NCBI GenBank assembly: GCA_963966185.1
Contig: CAWZYM010000154.1
Location: 779,001-843,000, forward strand
Source: Rhabditoides inermis
Lineage: Eukaryota; Nematoda; Chromadorea; Rhabditida; Rhabditidae
Length of the DNA stretch: 64,000 nucleotides
Direction of reading: 5' to 3'
The translations under genes and the position numbers were made by a program. Shown here one piece after another: positions 43,499 through 53,459 of this stretch. Within the stretch, counting starts at the first letter, position 1. Each line of letters begins with the position of its first letter. Under the pieces are notes generated by a model. It did not search any database. It was given only the letters and a program-made list of their open reading frames with translations, and was not told where the DNA came from.

Positions 43499-43570
43499 GG
43501 GGGTATAGCTCAGTGGCAGAGCAATCGGCTGCAGTCCGATAGGTCCCCGGTTCAAATCCGAGTGCCCCCT
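43499..43570 (+). tRNA. tRNA-Cys-GCA: tRNA-Cys(GCA), unit 7
   Basis: As in unit 1. Confidence 0.95.
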
Positions 43571-43676
43571 AACTTTTTGCACTTTCCAGCGCCACTTTGC
43601 CGGATCAACTTTTCGTGTTTCCTGCAGGCGCGCCTTCGATCCAGTTCATTTCGGATTTTCCGAGTCGCTGTGGCAT

Positions 43677-43748
43677 GGCTGAGTGGTCTAGTGGTATGAT
43701 TCTCGCTTAGGGTGCGAGAGGTCCCGGGTTCAATCCCCGGCTCAGCCC
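43677..43748 (+). tRNA. tRNA-Pro-AGG: tRNA-Pro(AGG), unit 8
   Basis: As in unit 3. Confidence 0.96.
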
Positions 43749-43835
43749 TAATTTTGCGCGTTTACACGCAAATTGTTTTCGTAGTTTTGCCGGCCAGTTG
43801 GAGTTGTCTATCGCGGCTGCAGCGGCTCGCTCGTG

Positions 43836-43908
43836 GCTTCCGTAGCGCAGTAGGCAGCGCGTCAGTCTCATAATCTGAAGGTCGTGAGTTCGATCCTCAC
43901 CGGGAGCA
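43836..43908 (+). tRNA. tRNA-Met-CAT: Elongator tRNA-Met(CAT), unit 8, weak terminator
   Basis: Gene body as in unit 2. The 3' flank reads ATTCTTTCGA, so the T4 stop is broken to T3; the next T4 is about 40 nt on (ACTCTTTTATC). Confidence 0.96.
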
Positions 43909-44018
43909 ATTCTTTCGAACTCCTGTCTTTCTCTAGTCCGGTCAAACTCTTTTATCATTTCTCGCCAGACGCGCAGTACACCGCGCTCAACTTCAGAACA
44001 CGAGAAGAAGGAGCGTGT

Positions 44019-44090
44019 GGCCGGATGGTCTAGGGGTATGATTCTCGCTTCGGGTGCGAGAGGTCCCGGGTTCGAATCCCGGTTCGGCCC
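44019..44090 (+). tRNA. tRNA-Pro-CGG: tRNA-Pro(CGG), unit 8
   Basis: As in unit 1. Confidence 0.95.
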
Positions 44091-44195
44091 AAACATTTTG
44101 CTCTCAAACATCTAAAAAAATAAATCGGCTATCGTTTTATTTGCAGCTATATCAACGGCAATCAAAGCTATCGATGAACAGTAATAAAAAAGAAT

Positions 44196-44267
44196 TAGCA
44201 GCGAGTGGTTTCGATCCACCGACCTCTGGGTTATGGGCCCAGCACGCTTCCACTGCGCCACGCTGCT
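44196..44267 (-). tRNA. tRNA-iMet-CAT: Initiator tRNA-Met(CAT), unit 8
   Basis: As in unit 1. Confidence 0.97.
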
Positions 44268-44344
44268 GATGTCTGGGAGTGTGCAAAACGCAGAGACAGC
44301 TGCGAAGGCGCGTAGATGAGCCGTAAACAAAAGTACAAAATGTC

Positions 44345-44417
44345 AGCCCGATGCGGGGCTCGAACCCGCGACAACCAGATTAAGAGTCTGGTGCTCTACC
44401 GACTGAGCTAACCGGGC
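44345..44417 (-). tRNA. tRNA-Lys-CTT: tRNA-Lys(CTT), unit 8
   Basis: As in unit 1. Confidence 0.95.
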
Positions 44418-44564
44418 TCTGTGTGAGTGGCCATGATCGAGCGTGAGATAGTGGCATATTCTCGCCGCACAACGTACGATCAGAACGAGTTGGAAAAGCG
44501 ATGCAAGTGCGCGTGTGTGTGCGAATCGAGCACACTTACCGATTTGTATCTCTGCTGCTGCCGT

Positions 44565-44637
44565 GGTCCTGTGGTGTAGTGGTTGTCACGTCTGCTTCAC
44601 ACGCAGAAGGTCGCCGGTTCGATCCCGGCCAGGACCT
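44565..44637 (+). tRNA. tRNA-Val-CAC: tRNA-Val(CAC), unit 8, position 21 variant
   Basis: The D loop reads GGTTGTCAC in place of GGTTATCAC, so the highly conserved A21 is G. The change is shared by units 8-11 only. Confidence 0.93.
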
Positions 44638-44921
44638 TTTTGAAACGTTTTACCGAACGTATACATGTACGTTTGCATGTTTTTTTCCAGGACGCTACTC
44701 CCACACAGACGTTCCATTTGTGGTGCAGAGATGTGTGCGAAGCGTCGAAAATGAACGACACATGTGGAGCGAAACATAATCACAGGAGCCGAATAAATCG
44801 GGCGAATAACTCGTTTAATCCGTCTTTTATCCGAGTCGCATATTTGGTAAGTCTTCAGATAACATTGCTAGCGTTTCTACTGGCGCTCAGGTCATTGCTG
44901 ATTGCGCACAGAGAACCGCGT

Positions 44922-44993
44922 GGGGGTATAGCTCAGTGGCAGAGCAATCGGCTGCAGTCCGATAGGTCCCCGGTTCAAATCCGAGTGCCCCCT
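44922..44993 (+). tRNA. tRNA-Cys-GCA: tRNA-Cys(GCA), unit 8
   Basis: As in unit 1. Confidence 0.95.
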
Positions 44994-45099
44994 AACTTTT
45001 TGCACTTTCCAGCGCCACTTTGCCGGATCAACTTTTCGTGTTTCCTGCAGGCGCGCCTTCGATCCAGTTCATTTCGGATTTTCCGAGTCGCTGTGGCAT

Positions 45100-45171
45100 G
45101 GCTGAGTGGTCTAGTGGTATGATTCTCGCTTAGGGTGCGAGAGGTCCCGGGTTCAATCCCCGGCTCAGCCC
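45100..45171 (+). tRNA. tRNA-Pro-AGG: tRNA-Pro(AGG), unit 9
   Basis: As in unit 3. Confidence 0.96.
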
Positions 45172-45258
45172 TAATTTTGCGCGTTTACACGCAAATTGTT
45201 TTCGTAGTTTTGCCGGCCAGTTGGAGTTGTCTATCGCGGCTGCAGCGGCTCGCTCGTG

Positions 45259-45331
45259 GCTTCCGTAGCGCAGTAGGCAGCGCGTCAGTCTCATAATCTG
45301 AAGGTCGTGAGTTCGATCCTCACCGGGAGCA
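45259..45331 (+). tRNA. tRNA-Met-CAT: Elongator tRNA-Met(CAT), unit 9, weak terminator
   Basis: Broken T3 stop as in unit 8. Confidence 0.96.
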
Positions 45332-45441
45332 ATTCTTTCGAACTCCTGTCTTTCTCTAGTCCGGTCAAACTCTTTTATCATTTCTCGCCAGACGCGCAGT
45401 ACACCGCGCTCAACTTCAGAACACGAGAAGAAGGAGCGTGT

Positions 45442-45513
45442 GGCCGGATGGTCTAGGGGTATGATTCTCGCTTCGGGTGCGAGAGGTCCCGGGTTCGAAT
45501 CCCGGTTCGGCCC
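45442..45513 (+). tRNA. tRNA-Pro-CGG: tRNA-Pro(CGG), unit 9
   Basis: As in unit 1. Confidence 0.95.
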
Positions 45514-45618
45514 AAACATTTTGCTCTCAAACATCTAAAAAAATAAATCGGCTATCGTTTTATTTGCAGCTATATCAACGGCAATCAAAGCTATCGATGA
45601 ACAGTAATAAAAAAGAAT

Positions 45619-45690
45619 TAGCAGCGAGTGGTTTCGATCCACCGACCTCTGGGTTATGGGCCCAGCACGCTTCCACTGCGCCACGCTGCT
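45619..45690 (-). tRNA. tRNA-iMet-CAT: Initiator tRNA-Met(CAT), unit 9
   Basis: As in unit 1. Confidence 0.97.
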
Positions 45691-45767
45691 GATGTCTGGG
45701 AGTGTGCAAAACGCAGAGACAGCTGCGAAGGCGCGTAGATGAGCCGTAAACAAAAGTACAAAATGTC

Positions 45768-45840
45768 AGCCCGATGCGGGGCTCGAACCCGCGACAACCA
45801 GATTAAGAGTCTGGTGCTCTACCGACTGAGCTAACCGGGC
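45768..45840 (-). tRNA. tRNA-Lys-CTT: tRNA-Lys(CTT), unit 9
   Basis: As in unit 1. Confidence 0.95.
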
Positions 45841-45987
45841 TCTGTGTGAGTGGCCATGATCGAGCGTGAGATAGTGGCATATTCTCGCCGCACAACGTAC
45901 GATCAGAACGAGTTGGAAAAGCGATGCAAGTGCGCATGTGTGTGCGAATCGATCACACTTACCGATTTGTATCTCTGCTGCTGCCGT

Positions 45988-46060
45988 GGTCCTGTGGTGT
46001 AGTGGTTGTCACGTCTGCTTCACACGCAGAAGGTCGCCGGTTCGATCCCGGCCAGGACCT
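45988..46060 (+). tRNA. tRNA-Val-CAC: tRNA-Val(CAC), unit 9, position 21 variant
   Basis: G21 as in unit 8. The leader also has GCGCATG and CGATCAC changes shared with units 10 and 11. Confidence 0.93.
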
Positions 46061-46344
46061 TTTTGAAACGTTTTACCGAACGTATACATGTACGTTTGCA
46101 TGTTTTTTTCCAGGACGCTACTCCCACACAGACGTTCCATTTGTGGTGCAGAGATGTGTGCGAAGCGTCGAAAATGAACGACACATGTGGAGCGAAACAT
46201 AATCACAGGAGCCGAATAAATCGGGCGAATAACTCGTTTAATCCGTCTTTTATCCGAGTCGCATATTTGGTAAGTCTTCAGATAACATTGCTAGCGTTTC
46301 TACTGGCGCTCAGGTCATTGCTGATTGCGCACAGAGAACCGCGT

Positions 46345-46416
46345 GGGGGTATAGCTCAGTGGCAGAGCAATCGGCTGCAGTCCGATAGGTCCCCGGTTCA
46401 AATCCGAGTGCCCCCT
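46345..46416 (+). tRNA. tRNA-Cys-GCA: tRNA-Cys(GCA), unit 9
   Basis: As in unit 1. Confidence 0.95.
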
Positions 46417-46522
46417 AACTTTTTGCACTTTCCAGCGCCACTTTGCCGGATCAACTTTTCGTGTTTCCTGCAGGCGCGCCTTCGATCCAGTTCATTTCGG
46501 ATTTTCCGAGTCGCTGTGGCAT

Positions 46523-46594
46523 GGCTGAGTGGTCTAGTGGTATGATTCTCGCTTAGGGTGCGAGAGGTCCCGGGTTCAATCCCCGGCTCAGCCC
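46523..46594 (+). tRNA. tRNA-Pro-AGG: tRNA-Pro(AGG), unit 10
   Basis: As in unit 3. Confidence 0.96.
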
Positions 46595-46681
46595 TAATTT
46601 TGCGCGTTTACACGCAAATTGTTTTCGTAGTTTTGCCGGCCAGTTGGAGTTGTCTATCGCGGCTGCAGCGGCTCGCTCGTG

Positions 46682-46754
46682 GCTTCCGTAGCGCAGTAGG
46701 CAGCGCGTCAGTCTCATAATCTGAAGGTCGTGAGTTCGATCCTCACCGGGAGCA
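46682..46754 (+). tRNA. tRNA-Met-CAT: Elongator tRNA-Met(CAT), unit 10, weak terminator
   Basis: Broken T3 stop as in unit 8. Confidence 0.96.
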
Positions 46755-46864
46755 ATTCTTTCGAACTCCTGTCTTTCTCTAGTCCGGTCAAACTCTTTTA
46801 TCATTTCTCGCCAGACGCGCAGTACACCGCGCTCAACTTCAGAACACGAGAAGAAGGAGCGTGT

Positions 46865-46936
46865 GGCCGGATGGTCTAGGGGTATGATTCTCGCTTCGGG
46901 TGCGAGAGGTCCCGGGTTCGAATCCCGGTTCGGCCC
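46865..46936 (+). tRNA. tRNA-Pro-CGG: tRNA-Pro(CGG), unit 10
   Basis: As in unit 1. Confidence 0.95.
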
Positions 46937-47041
46937 AAACATTTTGCTCTCAAACATCTAAAAAAATAAATCGGCTATCGTTTTATTTGCAGCTATATCA
47001 ACGGCAATCAAAGCTATCGATGAACAGTAATAAAAAAGAAT

Positions 47042-47113
47042 TAGCAGCGAGTGGTTTCGATCCACCGACCTCTGGGTTATGGGCCCAGCACGCTTCCACT
47101 GCGCCACGCTGCT
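47042..47113 (-). tRNA. tRNA-iMet-CAT: Initiator tRNA-Met(CAT), unit 10
   Basis: As in unit 1. Confidence 0.97.
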
Positions 47114-47190
47114 GATGTCTGGGAGTGTGCAAAACGCAGAGACAGCTGCGAAGGCGCGTAGATGAGCCGTAAACAAAAGTACAAAATGTC

Positions 47191-47263
47191 AGCCCGATGC
47201 GGGGCTCGAACCCGCGACAACCAGATTAAGAGTCTGGTGCTCTACCGACTGAGCTAACCGGGC
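47191..47263 (-). tRNA. tRNA-Lys-CTT: tRNA-Lys(CTT), unit 10
   Basis: As in unit 1. Confidence 0.95.
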
Positions 47264-47410
47264 TCTGTGTGAGTGGCCATGATCGAGCGTGAGATAGTGG
47301 CATATTCTCGCCGCACAACGTACGATCAGAACGAGTTGGAAAAGCGATGCAAGTGCGCATGTGTGTGCGAATCGATCACACTTACCGATTTGTATCTCTG
47401 CTGCTGCCGT

Positions 47411-47483
47411 GGTCCTGTGGTGTAGTGGTTGTCACGTCTGCTTCACACGCAGAAGGTCGCCGGTTCGATCCCGGCCAGGACCT
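47411..47483 (+). tRNA. tRNA-Val-CAC: tRNA-Val(CAC), unit 10, position 21 variant
   Basis: G21 as in unit 8. Confidence 0.93.
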
Positions 47484-47767
47484 TTTTGAAACGTTTTACC
47501 GAACGTATACATGTACGTTTGCATGTTTTTTTCCAGGACGCTACTCCCACACAGACGTTCCATTTGTGGTGCAGAGATGTGTGCGAAGCGTCGAAAATGA
47601 ACGACACATGTGGAGCGAAACATAATCACAGGAGCCGAATAAATCGGGCGAATAACTCGTTTAATCCGTCTTTTATCCGAGTCGCATATTTGGTAAGTCT
47701 TCAGATAACATTGCTAGCGTTTCTACTGGCGCTCAGGTCATTGCTGATTGCGCACAGAGAACCGCGT

Positions 47768-47839
47768 GGGGGTATAGCTCAGTGGCAGAGCAATCGGCTG
47801 CAGTCCGATAGGTCCCCGGTTCAAATCCGAGTGCCCCCT
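47768..47839 (+). tRNA. tRNA-Cys-GCA: tRNA-Cys(GCA), unit 10
   Basis: As in unit 1; the 3' spacer has GCCTGATC in place of GCCGGATC. Confidence 0.95.
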
Positions 47840-47945
47840 AACTTTTTGCACTTTCCAGCGCCACTTTGCCTGATCAACTTTTCGTGTTTCCTGCAGGCGC
47901 GCCTTCGATCCAGTTCATTTCGGATTTTCCGAGTCGCTGTGGCAT

Positions 47946-48017
47946 GGCTGAGTGGTCTAGTGGTATGATTCTCGCTTAGGGTGCGAGAGGTCCCGGGTTC
48001 AATCCCCGGCTCAGCCC
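47946..48017 (+). tRNA. tRNA-Pro-AGG: tRNA-Pro(AGG), unit 11
   Basis: As in unit 3. Confidence 0.96.
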
Positions 48018-48104
48018 TAATTTTGCGCGTTTACACGCAAATTGTTTTCGTAGTTTTGCCGGCCAGTTGGAGTTGTCTATCGCGGCTGCAGCGGCTCGCT
48101 CGTG

Positions 48105-48177
48105 GCTTCCGTAGCGCAGTAGGCAGCGCGTCAGTCTCATAATCTGAAGGTCGTGAGTTCGATCCTCACCGGGAGCA
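48105..48177 (+). tRNA. tRNA-Met-CAT: Elongator tRNA-Met(CAT), unit 11
   Basis: As in unit 2, T4 stop intact. Confidence 0.97.
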
Positions 48178-48287
48178 ATTCTTTTGAACTCCTGTCTTTC
48201 TCTAGTCCGGTCAAACTCTTTTATCATTTCTCGCCAGACGCGCAGTACACCGCGCTCAACTTCAGAACACGAGAAGAAGGAGCGTGT

Positions 48288-48359
48288 GGCCGGATGGTCT
48301 AGGGGTATGATTCTCGCTTCGGGTGCGAGAGGTCCCGGGTTCGAATCCCGGTTCGGCCC
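48288..48359 (+). tRNA. tRNA-Pro-CGG: tRNA-Pro(CGG), unit 11
   Basis: As in unit 1. Confidence 0.95.
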
Positions 48360-48464
48360 AAACATTTTGCTCTCAAACATCTAAAAAAATAAATCGGCTA
48401 TCGTTTTATTTGCAGCTATATCAACGGCAATCAAAGCTATCGATGAACAGTAATAAAAAAGAAT

Positions 48465-48536
48465 TAGCAGCGAGTGGTTTCGATCCACCGACCTCTGGGT
48501 TATGGGCCCAGCACGCTTCCACTGCGCCACGCTGCT
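48465..48536 (-). tRNA. tRNA-iMet-CAT: Initiator tRNA-Met(CAT), unit 11
   Basis: As in unit 1. Confidence 0.97.
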
Positions 48537-48613
48537 GATGTCTGGGAGTGTGCAAAACGCAGAGACAGCTGCGAAGGCGCGTAGATGAGCCGTAAACAAA
48601 AGTACAAAATGTC

Positions 48614-48686
48614 AGCCCGATGCGGGGCTCGAACCCGCGACAACCAGATTAAGAGTCTGGTGCTCTACCGACTGAGCTAACCGGGC
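48614..48686 (-). tRNA. tRNA-Lys-CTT: tRNA-Lys(CTT), unit 11
   Basis: As in unit 1. Confidence 0.95.
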
Positions 48687-48833
48687 TCTGTGTGAGTGGC
48701 CATGATCGAGCGTGAGATAGTGGCATATTCTCGCCGCACAACGTACGATCAGAACGAGTTGGAAAAGCGATGCAAGTGCGCATGTGTGTGCGAATCGATC
48801 ACACTTACCGATTTGTATCTCTGCTGCTGCCGT

Positions 48834-48906
48834 GGTCCTGTGGTGTAGTGGTTGTCACGTCTGCTTCACACGCAGAAGGTCGCCGGTTCGATCCCGGCCA
48901 GGACCT
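48834..48906 (+). tRNA. tRNA-Val-CAC: tRNA-Val(CAC), unit 11, position 21 variant
   Basis: G21 as in unit 8; last unit of that run. Confidence 0.93.
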
Positions 48907-49190
48907 TTTTGAAACGTTTTACCGAACGTATACATGTACGTTTGCATGTTTTTTTCCAGGACGCTACTCCCACACAGACGTTCCATTTGTGGTGCAGAGA
49001 TGTGTGCGAAGCGTCGAAAATGAACGACACATGTGGAGCGAAACATAATCACAGGAGCCGAATAAATCGGGCGAATAACTCGTTTAATCCGTCTTTTATC
49101 CGAGTCGCATATTTGGTAAGTCTTCAGATAACATTGCTAGCGTTTCTACTGGCGCTCAGGTCATTGCTGATTGCGCACAGAGAACCGCGT

Positions 49191-49262
49191 GGGGGTATAG
49201 CTCAGTGGCAGAGCAATCGGCTGCAGTCCGATAGGTCCCCGGTTCAAATCCGAGTGCCCCCT
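49191..49262 (+). tRNA. tRNA-Cys-GCA: tRNA-Cys(GCA), unit 11
   Basis: As in unit 10. Confidence 0.95.
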
Positions 49263-49368
49263 AACTTTTTGCACTTTCCAGCGCCACTTTGCCTGATCAA
49301 CTTTTCGTGTTTCCTGCAGGCGCGCCTTCGATCCAGTTCATTTCGGATTTTCCGAGTCGCTGTGGCAT

Positions 49369-49440
49369 GGCTGAGTGGTCTAGTGGTATGATTCTCGCTT
49401 AGGGTGCGAGAGGTCCCGGGTTCAATCCCCGGCTCAGCCC
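49369..49440 (+). tRNA. tRNA-Pro-AGG: tRNA-Pro(AGG), unit 12
   Basis: As in unit 3. Confidence 0.96.
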
Positions 49441-49527
49441 TAATTTTGCGCGTTTACACGCAAATTGTTTTCGTAGTTTTGCCGGCCAGTTGGAGTTGTC
49501 TATCGCGGCTGCAGCGGCTCGCTCGTG

Positions 49528-49600
49528 GCTTCCGTAGCGCAGTAGGCAGCGCGTCAGTCTCATAATCTGAAGGTCGTGAGTTCGATCCTCACCGGGAGCA
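49528..49600 (+). tRNA. tRNA-Met-CAT: Elongator tRNA-Met(CAT), unit 12
   Basis: As in unit 2. The 3' spacer has TATCGTTTC, found otherwise only in unit 22. Confidence 0.97.
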
Positions 49601-49710
49601 ATTCTTTTGAACTCCTGTCTTTCTCTAGTCCGGTCAAACTCTTTTATCGTTTCTCGCCAGACGCGCAGTACACCGCGCTCAACTTCAGAACACGAGAAGA
49701 AGGAGCGTGT

Positions 49711-49782
49711 GGCCGGATGGTCTAGGGGTATGATTCTCGCTTCGGGTGCGAGAGGTCCCGGGTTCGAATCCCGGTTCGGCCC
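49711..49782 (+). tRNA. tRNA-Pro-CGG: tRNA-Pro(CGG), unit 12
   Basis: As in unit 1. Confidence 0.95.
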
Positions 49783-49887
49783 AAACATTTTGCTCTCAAA
49801 CATCTAAAAAAATAAATCGGCTATCGTTTTATTTGCAGCTATATCAACGGCAATCAAAGCTATCGATGAACAGTAATAAAAAAGAAT

Positions 49888-49959
49888 TAGCAGCGAGTGG
49901 TTTCGATCCACCGACCTCTGGGTTATGGGCCCAGCACGCTTCCACTGCGCCACGCTGCT
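49888..49959 (-). tRNA. tRNA-iMet-CAT: Initiator tRNA-Met(CAT), unit 12
   Basis: As in unit 1; the flank has GACGTC, shared with units 15 and 21. Confidence 0.97.
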
Positions 49960-50036
49960 GACGTCTGGGAGTGTGCAAAACGCAGAGACAGCTGCGAAGG
50001 CGCGTAGATGAGCCGTAAACAAAAGTACAAAATGTC

Positions 50037-50109
50037 AGCCCGATGCGGGGCTCGAACCCGCGACAACCAGATTAAGAGTCTGGTGCTCTACCGACTGAGC
50101 TAACCGGGC
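50037..50109 (-). tRNA. tRNA-Lys-CTT: tRNA-Lys(CTT), unit 12
   Basis: As in unit 1. Confidence 0.95.
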
Positions 50110-50256
50110 TCTGTGTGAGTGGCCATGATCGAGCGTGAGCTAGTGGCATATTCTCGCCGCACAACGTACGATCAGAACGAGTTGGAAAAGCGATGCAAGT
50201 GCGCGTGTGTGTGCGAATCGAGCACACTTACCGATTTGTATCTCTGCTGCTGCCGT

Positions 50257-50329
50257 GGTCCTGTGGTGTAGTGGTTATCACGTCTGCTTCACACGCAGAA
50301 GGTCGCCGGTTCGATCCCGGCCAGGACCT
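50257..50329 (+). tRNA. tRNA-Val-CAC: tRNA-Val(CAC), unit 12
   Basis: As in unit 1, A21 restored. Confidence 0.95.
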
Positions 50330-50613
50330 TTTTGAAACGTTTTACCGAACGTATACATGTACGTTTGCATGTTTTTTTCCAGGACGCTACTCCCACACAG
50401 ACGTTCCATTTGTGGTGCAGAGATGTGTGCGAAGCGTCGAAAATGAACGACACATGTGGAGCGAAACATAATCACAGGAGCCGAATAAATCGGGCGAATA
50501 ACTCGTTTAATCCGTCTTTTATCCGAGTCGCATATTTGGTAAGTCTTCAGATAACATTGCTAGCGTTTCTACTGGCGCTCAGGTCATTGCTGATTGCGCA
50601 CAGAGAACCGCGT

Positions 50614-50685
50614 GGGGGTATAGCTCAGTGGCAGAGCAATCGGCTGCAGTCCGATAGGTCCCCGGTTCAAATCCGAGTGCCCCCT
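50614..50685 (+). tRNA. tRNA-Cys-GCA: tRNA-Cys(GCA), unit 12
   Basis: As in unit 1. Confidence 0.95.
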
Positions 50686-50791
50686 AACTTTTTGCACTTT
50701 CCAGCGCCACTTTGCCGGATCAACTTTTCGTGTTTCCTGCAGGCGCGCCTTCGATCCAGTTCATTTCGGATTTTCCGAGTCGCTGTGGCAT

Positions 50792-50863
50792 GGCTGAGTG
50801 GTCTAGTGGTATGATTCTCGCTTAGGGTGCGAGAGGTCCCGGGTTCAATCCCCGGCTCAGCCC
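50792..50863 (+). tRNA. tRNA-Pro-AGG: tRNA-Pro(AGG), unit 13
   Basis: As in unit 3. Confidence 0.96.
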
Positions 50864-50950
50864 TAATTTTGCGCGTTTACACGCAAATTGTTTTCGTAGT
50901 TTTGCCGGCCAGTTGGAGTTGTCTATCGCGGCTGCAGCGGCTCGCTCGTG

Positions 50951-51023
50951 GCTTCCGTAGCGCAGTAGGCAGCGCGTCAGTCTCATAATCTGAAGGTCGT
51001 GAGTTCGATCCTCACCGGGAGCA
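50951..51023 (+). tRNA. tRNA-Met-CAT: Elongator tRNA-Met(CAT), unit 13, weak terminator
   Basis: Broken T3 stop as in unit 8. Confidence 0.96.
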
Positions 51024-51133
51024 ATTCTTTCGAACTCCTGTCTTTCTCTAGTCCGGTCAAACTCTTTTATCATTTCTCGCCAGACGCGCAGTACACCGCG
51101 CTCAACTTCAGAACACGAGAAGAAGGAGCGTGT

Positions 51134-51205
51134 GGCCGGATGGTCTAGGGGTATGATTCTCGCTTCGGGTGCGAGAGGTCCCGGGTTCGAATCCCGGTTC
51201 GGCCC
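51134..51205 (+). tRNA. tRNA-Pro-CGG: tRNA-Pro(CGG), unit 13
   Basis: As in unit 1. Confidence 0.95.
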
Positions 51206-51310
51206 AAACATTTTGCTCTCAAACATCTAAAAAAATAAATCGGCTATCGTTTTATTTGCAGCTATATCAACGGCAATCAAAGCTATCGATGAACAGTAAT
51301 AAAAAAGAAT

Positions 51311-51382
51311 TAGCAGCGAGTGGTTTCGATCCACCGACCTCTGGGTTATGGGCCCAGCACGCTTCCACTGCGCCACGCTGCT
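51311..51382 (-). tRNA. tRNA-iMet-CAT: Initiator tRNA-Met(CAT), unit 13
   Basis: As in unit 1. Confidence 0.97.
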
Positions 51383-51459
51383 GATGTCTGGGAGTGTGCA
51401 AAACGCAGAGACAGCTGCGAAGGCGCGTAGATGAGCCGTAAACAAAAGTACAAAATGTC

Positions 51460-51532
51460 AGCCCGATGCGGGGCTCGAACCCGCGACAACCAGATTAAGA
51501 GTCTGGTGCTCTACCGACTGAGCTAACCGGGC
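51460..51532 (-). tRNA. tRNA-Lys-CTT: tRNA-Lys(CTT), unit 13
   Basis: As in unit 1. Confidence 0.95.
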
Positions 51533-51679
51533 TCTGTGTGAGTGGCCATGATCGAGCGTGAGATAGTGGCATATTCTCGCCGCACAACGTACGATCAGAA
51601 CGAGTTGGAAAAGCGATGCAAGTGCGCGTGTGTGTGCGAATCGAGCACACTAACCGATTTGTATCTCTGCTGCTGCCGT

Positions 51680-51752
51680 GGTCCTGTGGTGTAGTGGTTA
51701 TCACGTCTGCTTCACACGCAGAAGGTCGCCGGTTCGATCCCGGCCAGGACCT
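51680..51752 (+). tRNA. tRNA-Val-CAC: tRNA-Val(CAC), unit 13
   Basis: As in unit 1; the leader has CACTAACCG, shared with unit 14. Confidence 0.95.
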
Positions 51753-52036
51753 TTTTGAAACGTTTTACCGAACGTATACATGTACGTTTGCATGTTTTTT
51801 TCCAGGACGCTACTCCCACACAGACGTTCCATTTGTGGTGCAGAGATGTGTGCGAAGCGTCGAAAATGAACGACACATGTGGAGCGAAACATAATCACAG
51901 GAGCCGAATAAATCGGGCGAATAACTCGTTTAATCCGTCTTTTATCCGAGTCGCATATTTGGTAAGTCTTCAGATAACATTGCTAGCGTTTCTACTGGCA
52001 CTCAGGTCATTGCTGATTGCGCACAGAGAACCGCGT

Positions 52037-52108
52037 GGGGGTATAGCTCAGTGGCAGAGCAATCGGCTGCAGTCCGATAGGTCCCCGGTTCAAATCCGAG
52101 TGCCCCCT
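52037..52108 (+). tRNA. tRNA-Cys-GCA: tRNA-Cys(GCA), unit 13
   Basis: As in unit 1; the leader has TGGCACTC, shared with unit 14. Confidence 0.95.
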
Positions 52109-52214
52109 AACTTTTTGCACTTTCCAGCGCCACTTTGCCGGATCAACTTTTCGTGTTTCCTGCAGGCGCGCCTTCGATCCAGTTCATTTCGGATTTTCCG
52201 AGTCGCTGTGGCAT

Positions 52215-52286
52215 GGCTGAGTGGTCTAGTGGTATGATTCTCGCTTAGGGTGCGAGAGGTCCCGGGTTCAATCCCCGGCTCAGCCC
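52215..52286 (+). tRNA. tRNA-Pro-AGG: tRNA-Pro(AGG), unit 14
   Basis: As in unit 3. Confidence 0.96.
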
Positions 52287-52373
52287 TAATTTTGCGCGTT
52301 TACACGCAAATTGTTTTCGTAGTTTTGCCGGCCAGTTGGAGTTGTCTATCGCGGCTGCAGCGGCTCGCTCGTG

Positions 52374-52446
52374 GCTTCCGTAGCGCAGTAGGCAGCGCGT
52401 CAGTCTCATAATCTGAAGGTCGTGAGTTCGATCCTCACCGGGAGCA
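52374..52446 (+). tRNA. tRNA-Met-CAT: Elongator tRNA-Met(CAT), unit 14, weak terminator
   Basis: Broken T3 stop as in unit 8. Confidence 0.96.
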
Positions 52447-52556
52447 ATTCTTTCGAACTCCTGTCTTTCTCTAGTCCGGTCAAACTCTTTTATCATTTCT
52501 CGCCAGACGCGCAGTACACCGCGCTCAACTTCAGAACACGAGAAGAAGGAGCGTGT

Positions 52557-52628
52557 GGCCGGATGGTCTAGGGGTATGATTCTCGCTTCGGGTGCGAGAG
52601 GTCCCGGGTTCGAATCCCGGTTCGGCCC
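52557..52628 (+). tRNA. tRNA-Pro-CGG: tRNA-Pro(CGG), unit 14
   Basis: As in unit 1. Confidence 0.95.
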
Positions 52629-52733
52629 AAACATTTTGCTCTCAAACATCTAAAAAAATAAATCGGCTATCGTTTTATTTGCAGCTATATCAACGGCAAT
52701 CAAAGCTATCGATGAACAGTAATAAAAAAGAAT

Positions 52734-52805
52734 TAGCAGCGAGTGGTTTCGATCCACCGACCTCTGGGTTATGGGCCCAGCACGCTTCCACTGCGCCACG
52801 CTGCT
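52734..52805 (-). tRNA. tRNA-iMet-CAT: Initiator tRNA-Met(CAT), unit 14
   Basis: As in unit 1. Confidence 0.97.
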
Positions 52806-52882
52806 GATGTCTGGGAGTGTGCAAAACGCAGAGACAGCTGCGAAGGCGCGTAGATGAGCCGTAAACAAAAGTACAAAATGTC

Positions 52883-52955
52883 AGCCCGATGCGGGGCTCG
52901 AACCCGCGACAACCAGATTAAGAGTCTGGTGCTCTACCGACTGAGCTAACCGGGC
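52883..52955 (-). tRNA. tRNA-Lys-CTT: tRNA-Lys(CTT), unit 14
   Basis: As in unit 1. Confidence 0.95.
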
Positions 52956-53102
52956 TCTGTGTGAGTGGCCATGATCGAGCGTGAGATAGTGGCATATTCT
53001 CGCCGCACAACGTACGATCAGAACGAGTTGGAAAAGCGATGCAAGTGCGCGTGTGTGTGCGAATCGAGCACACTAACCGATTTGTATCTCTGCTGCTGCC
53101 GT

Positions 53103-53175
53103 GGTCCTGTGGTGTAGTGGTTATCACGTCTGCTTCACACGCAGAAGGTCGCCGGTTCGATCCCGGCCAGGACCT
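53103..53175 (+). tRNA. tRNA-Val-CAC: tRNA-Val(CAC), unit 14
   Basis: As in unit 13. Confidence 0.95.
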
Positions 53176-53459
53176 TTTTGAAACGTTTTACCGAACGTAT
53201 ACATGTACGTTTGCATGTTTTTTTCCAGGACGCTACTCCCACACAGACGTTCCATTTGTGGTGCAGAGATGTGTGCGAAGCGTCGAAAATGAACGACACA
53301 TGTGGAGCGAAACATAATCACAGGAGCCGAATAAATCGGGCGAATAACTCGTTTAATCCGTCTTTTATCCGAGTCGCATATTTGGTAAGTCTTCAGATAA
53401 CATTGCTAGCGTTTCTACTGGCACTCAGGTCATTGCTGATTGCGCACAGAGAACCGCGT

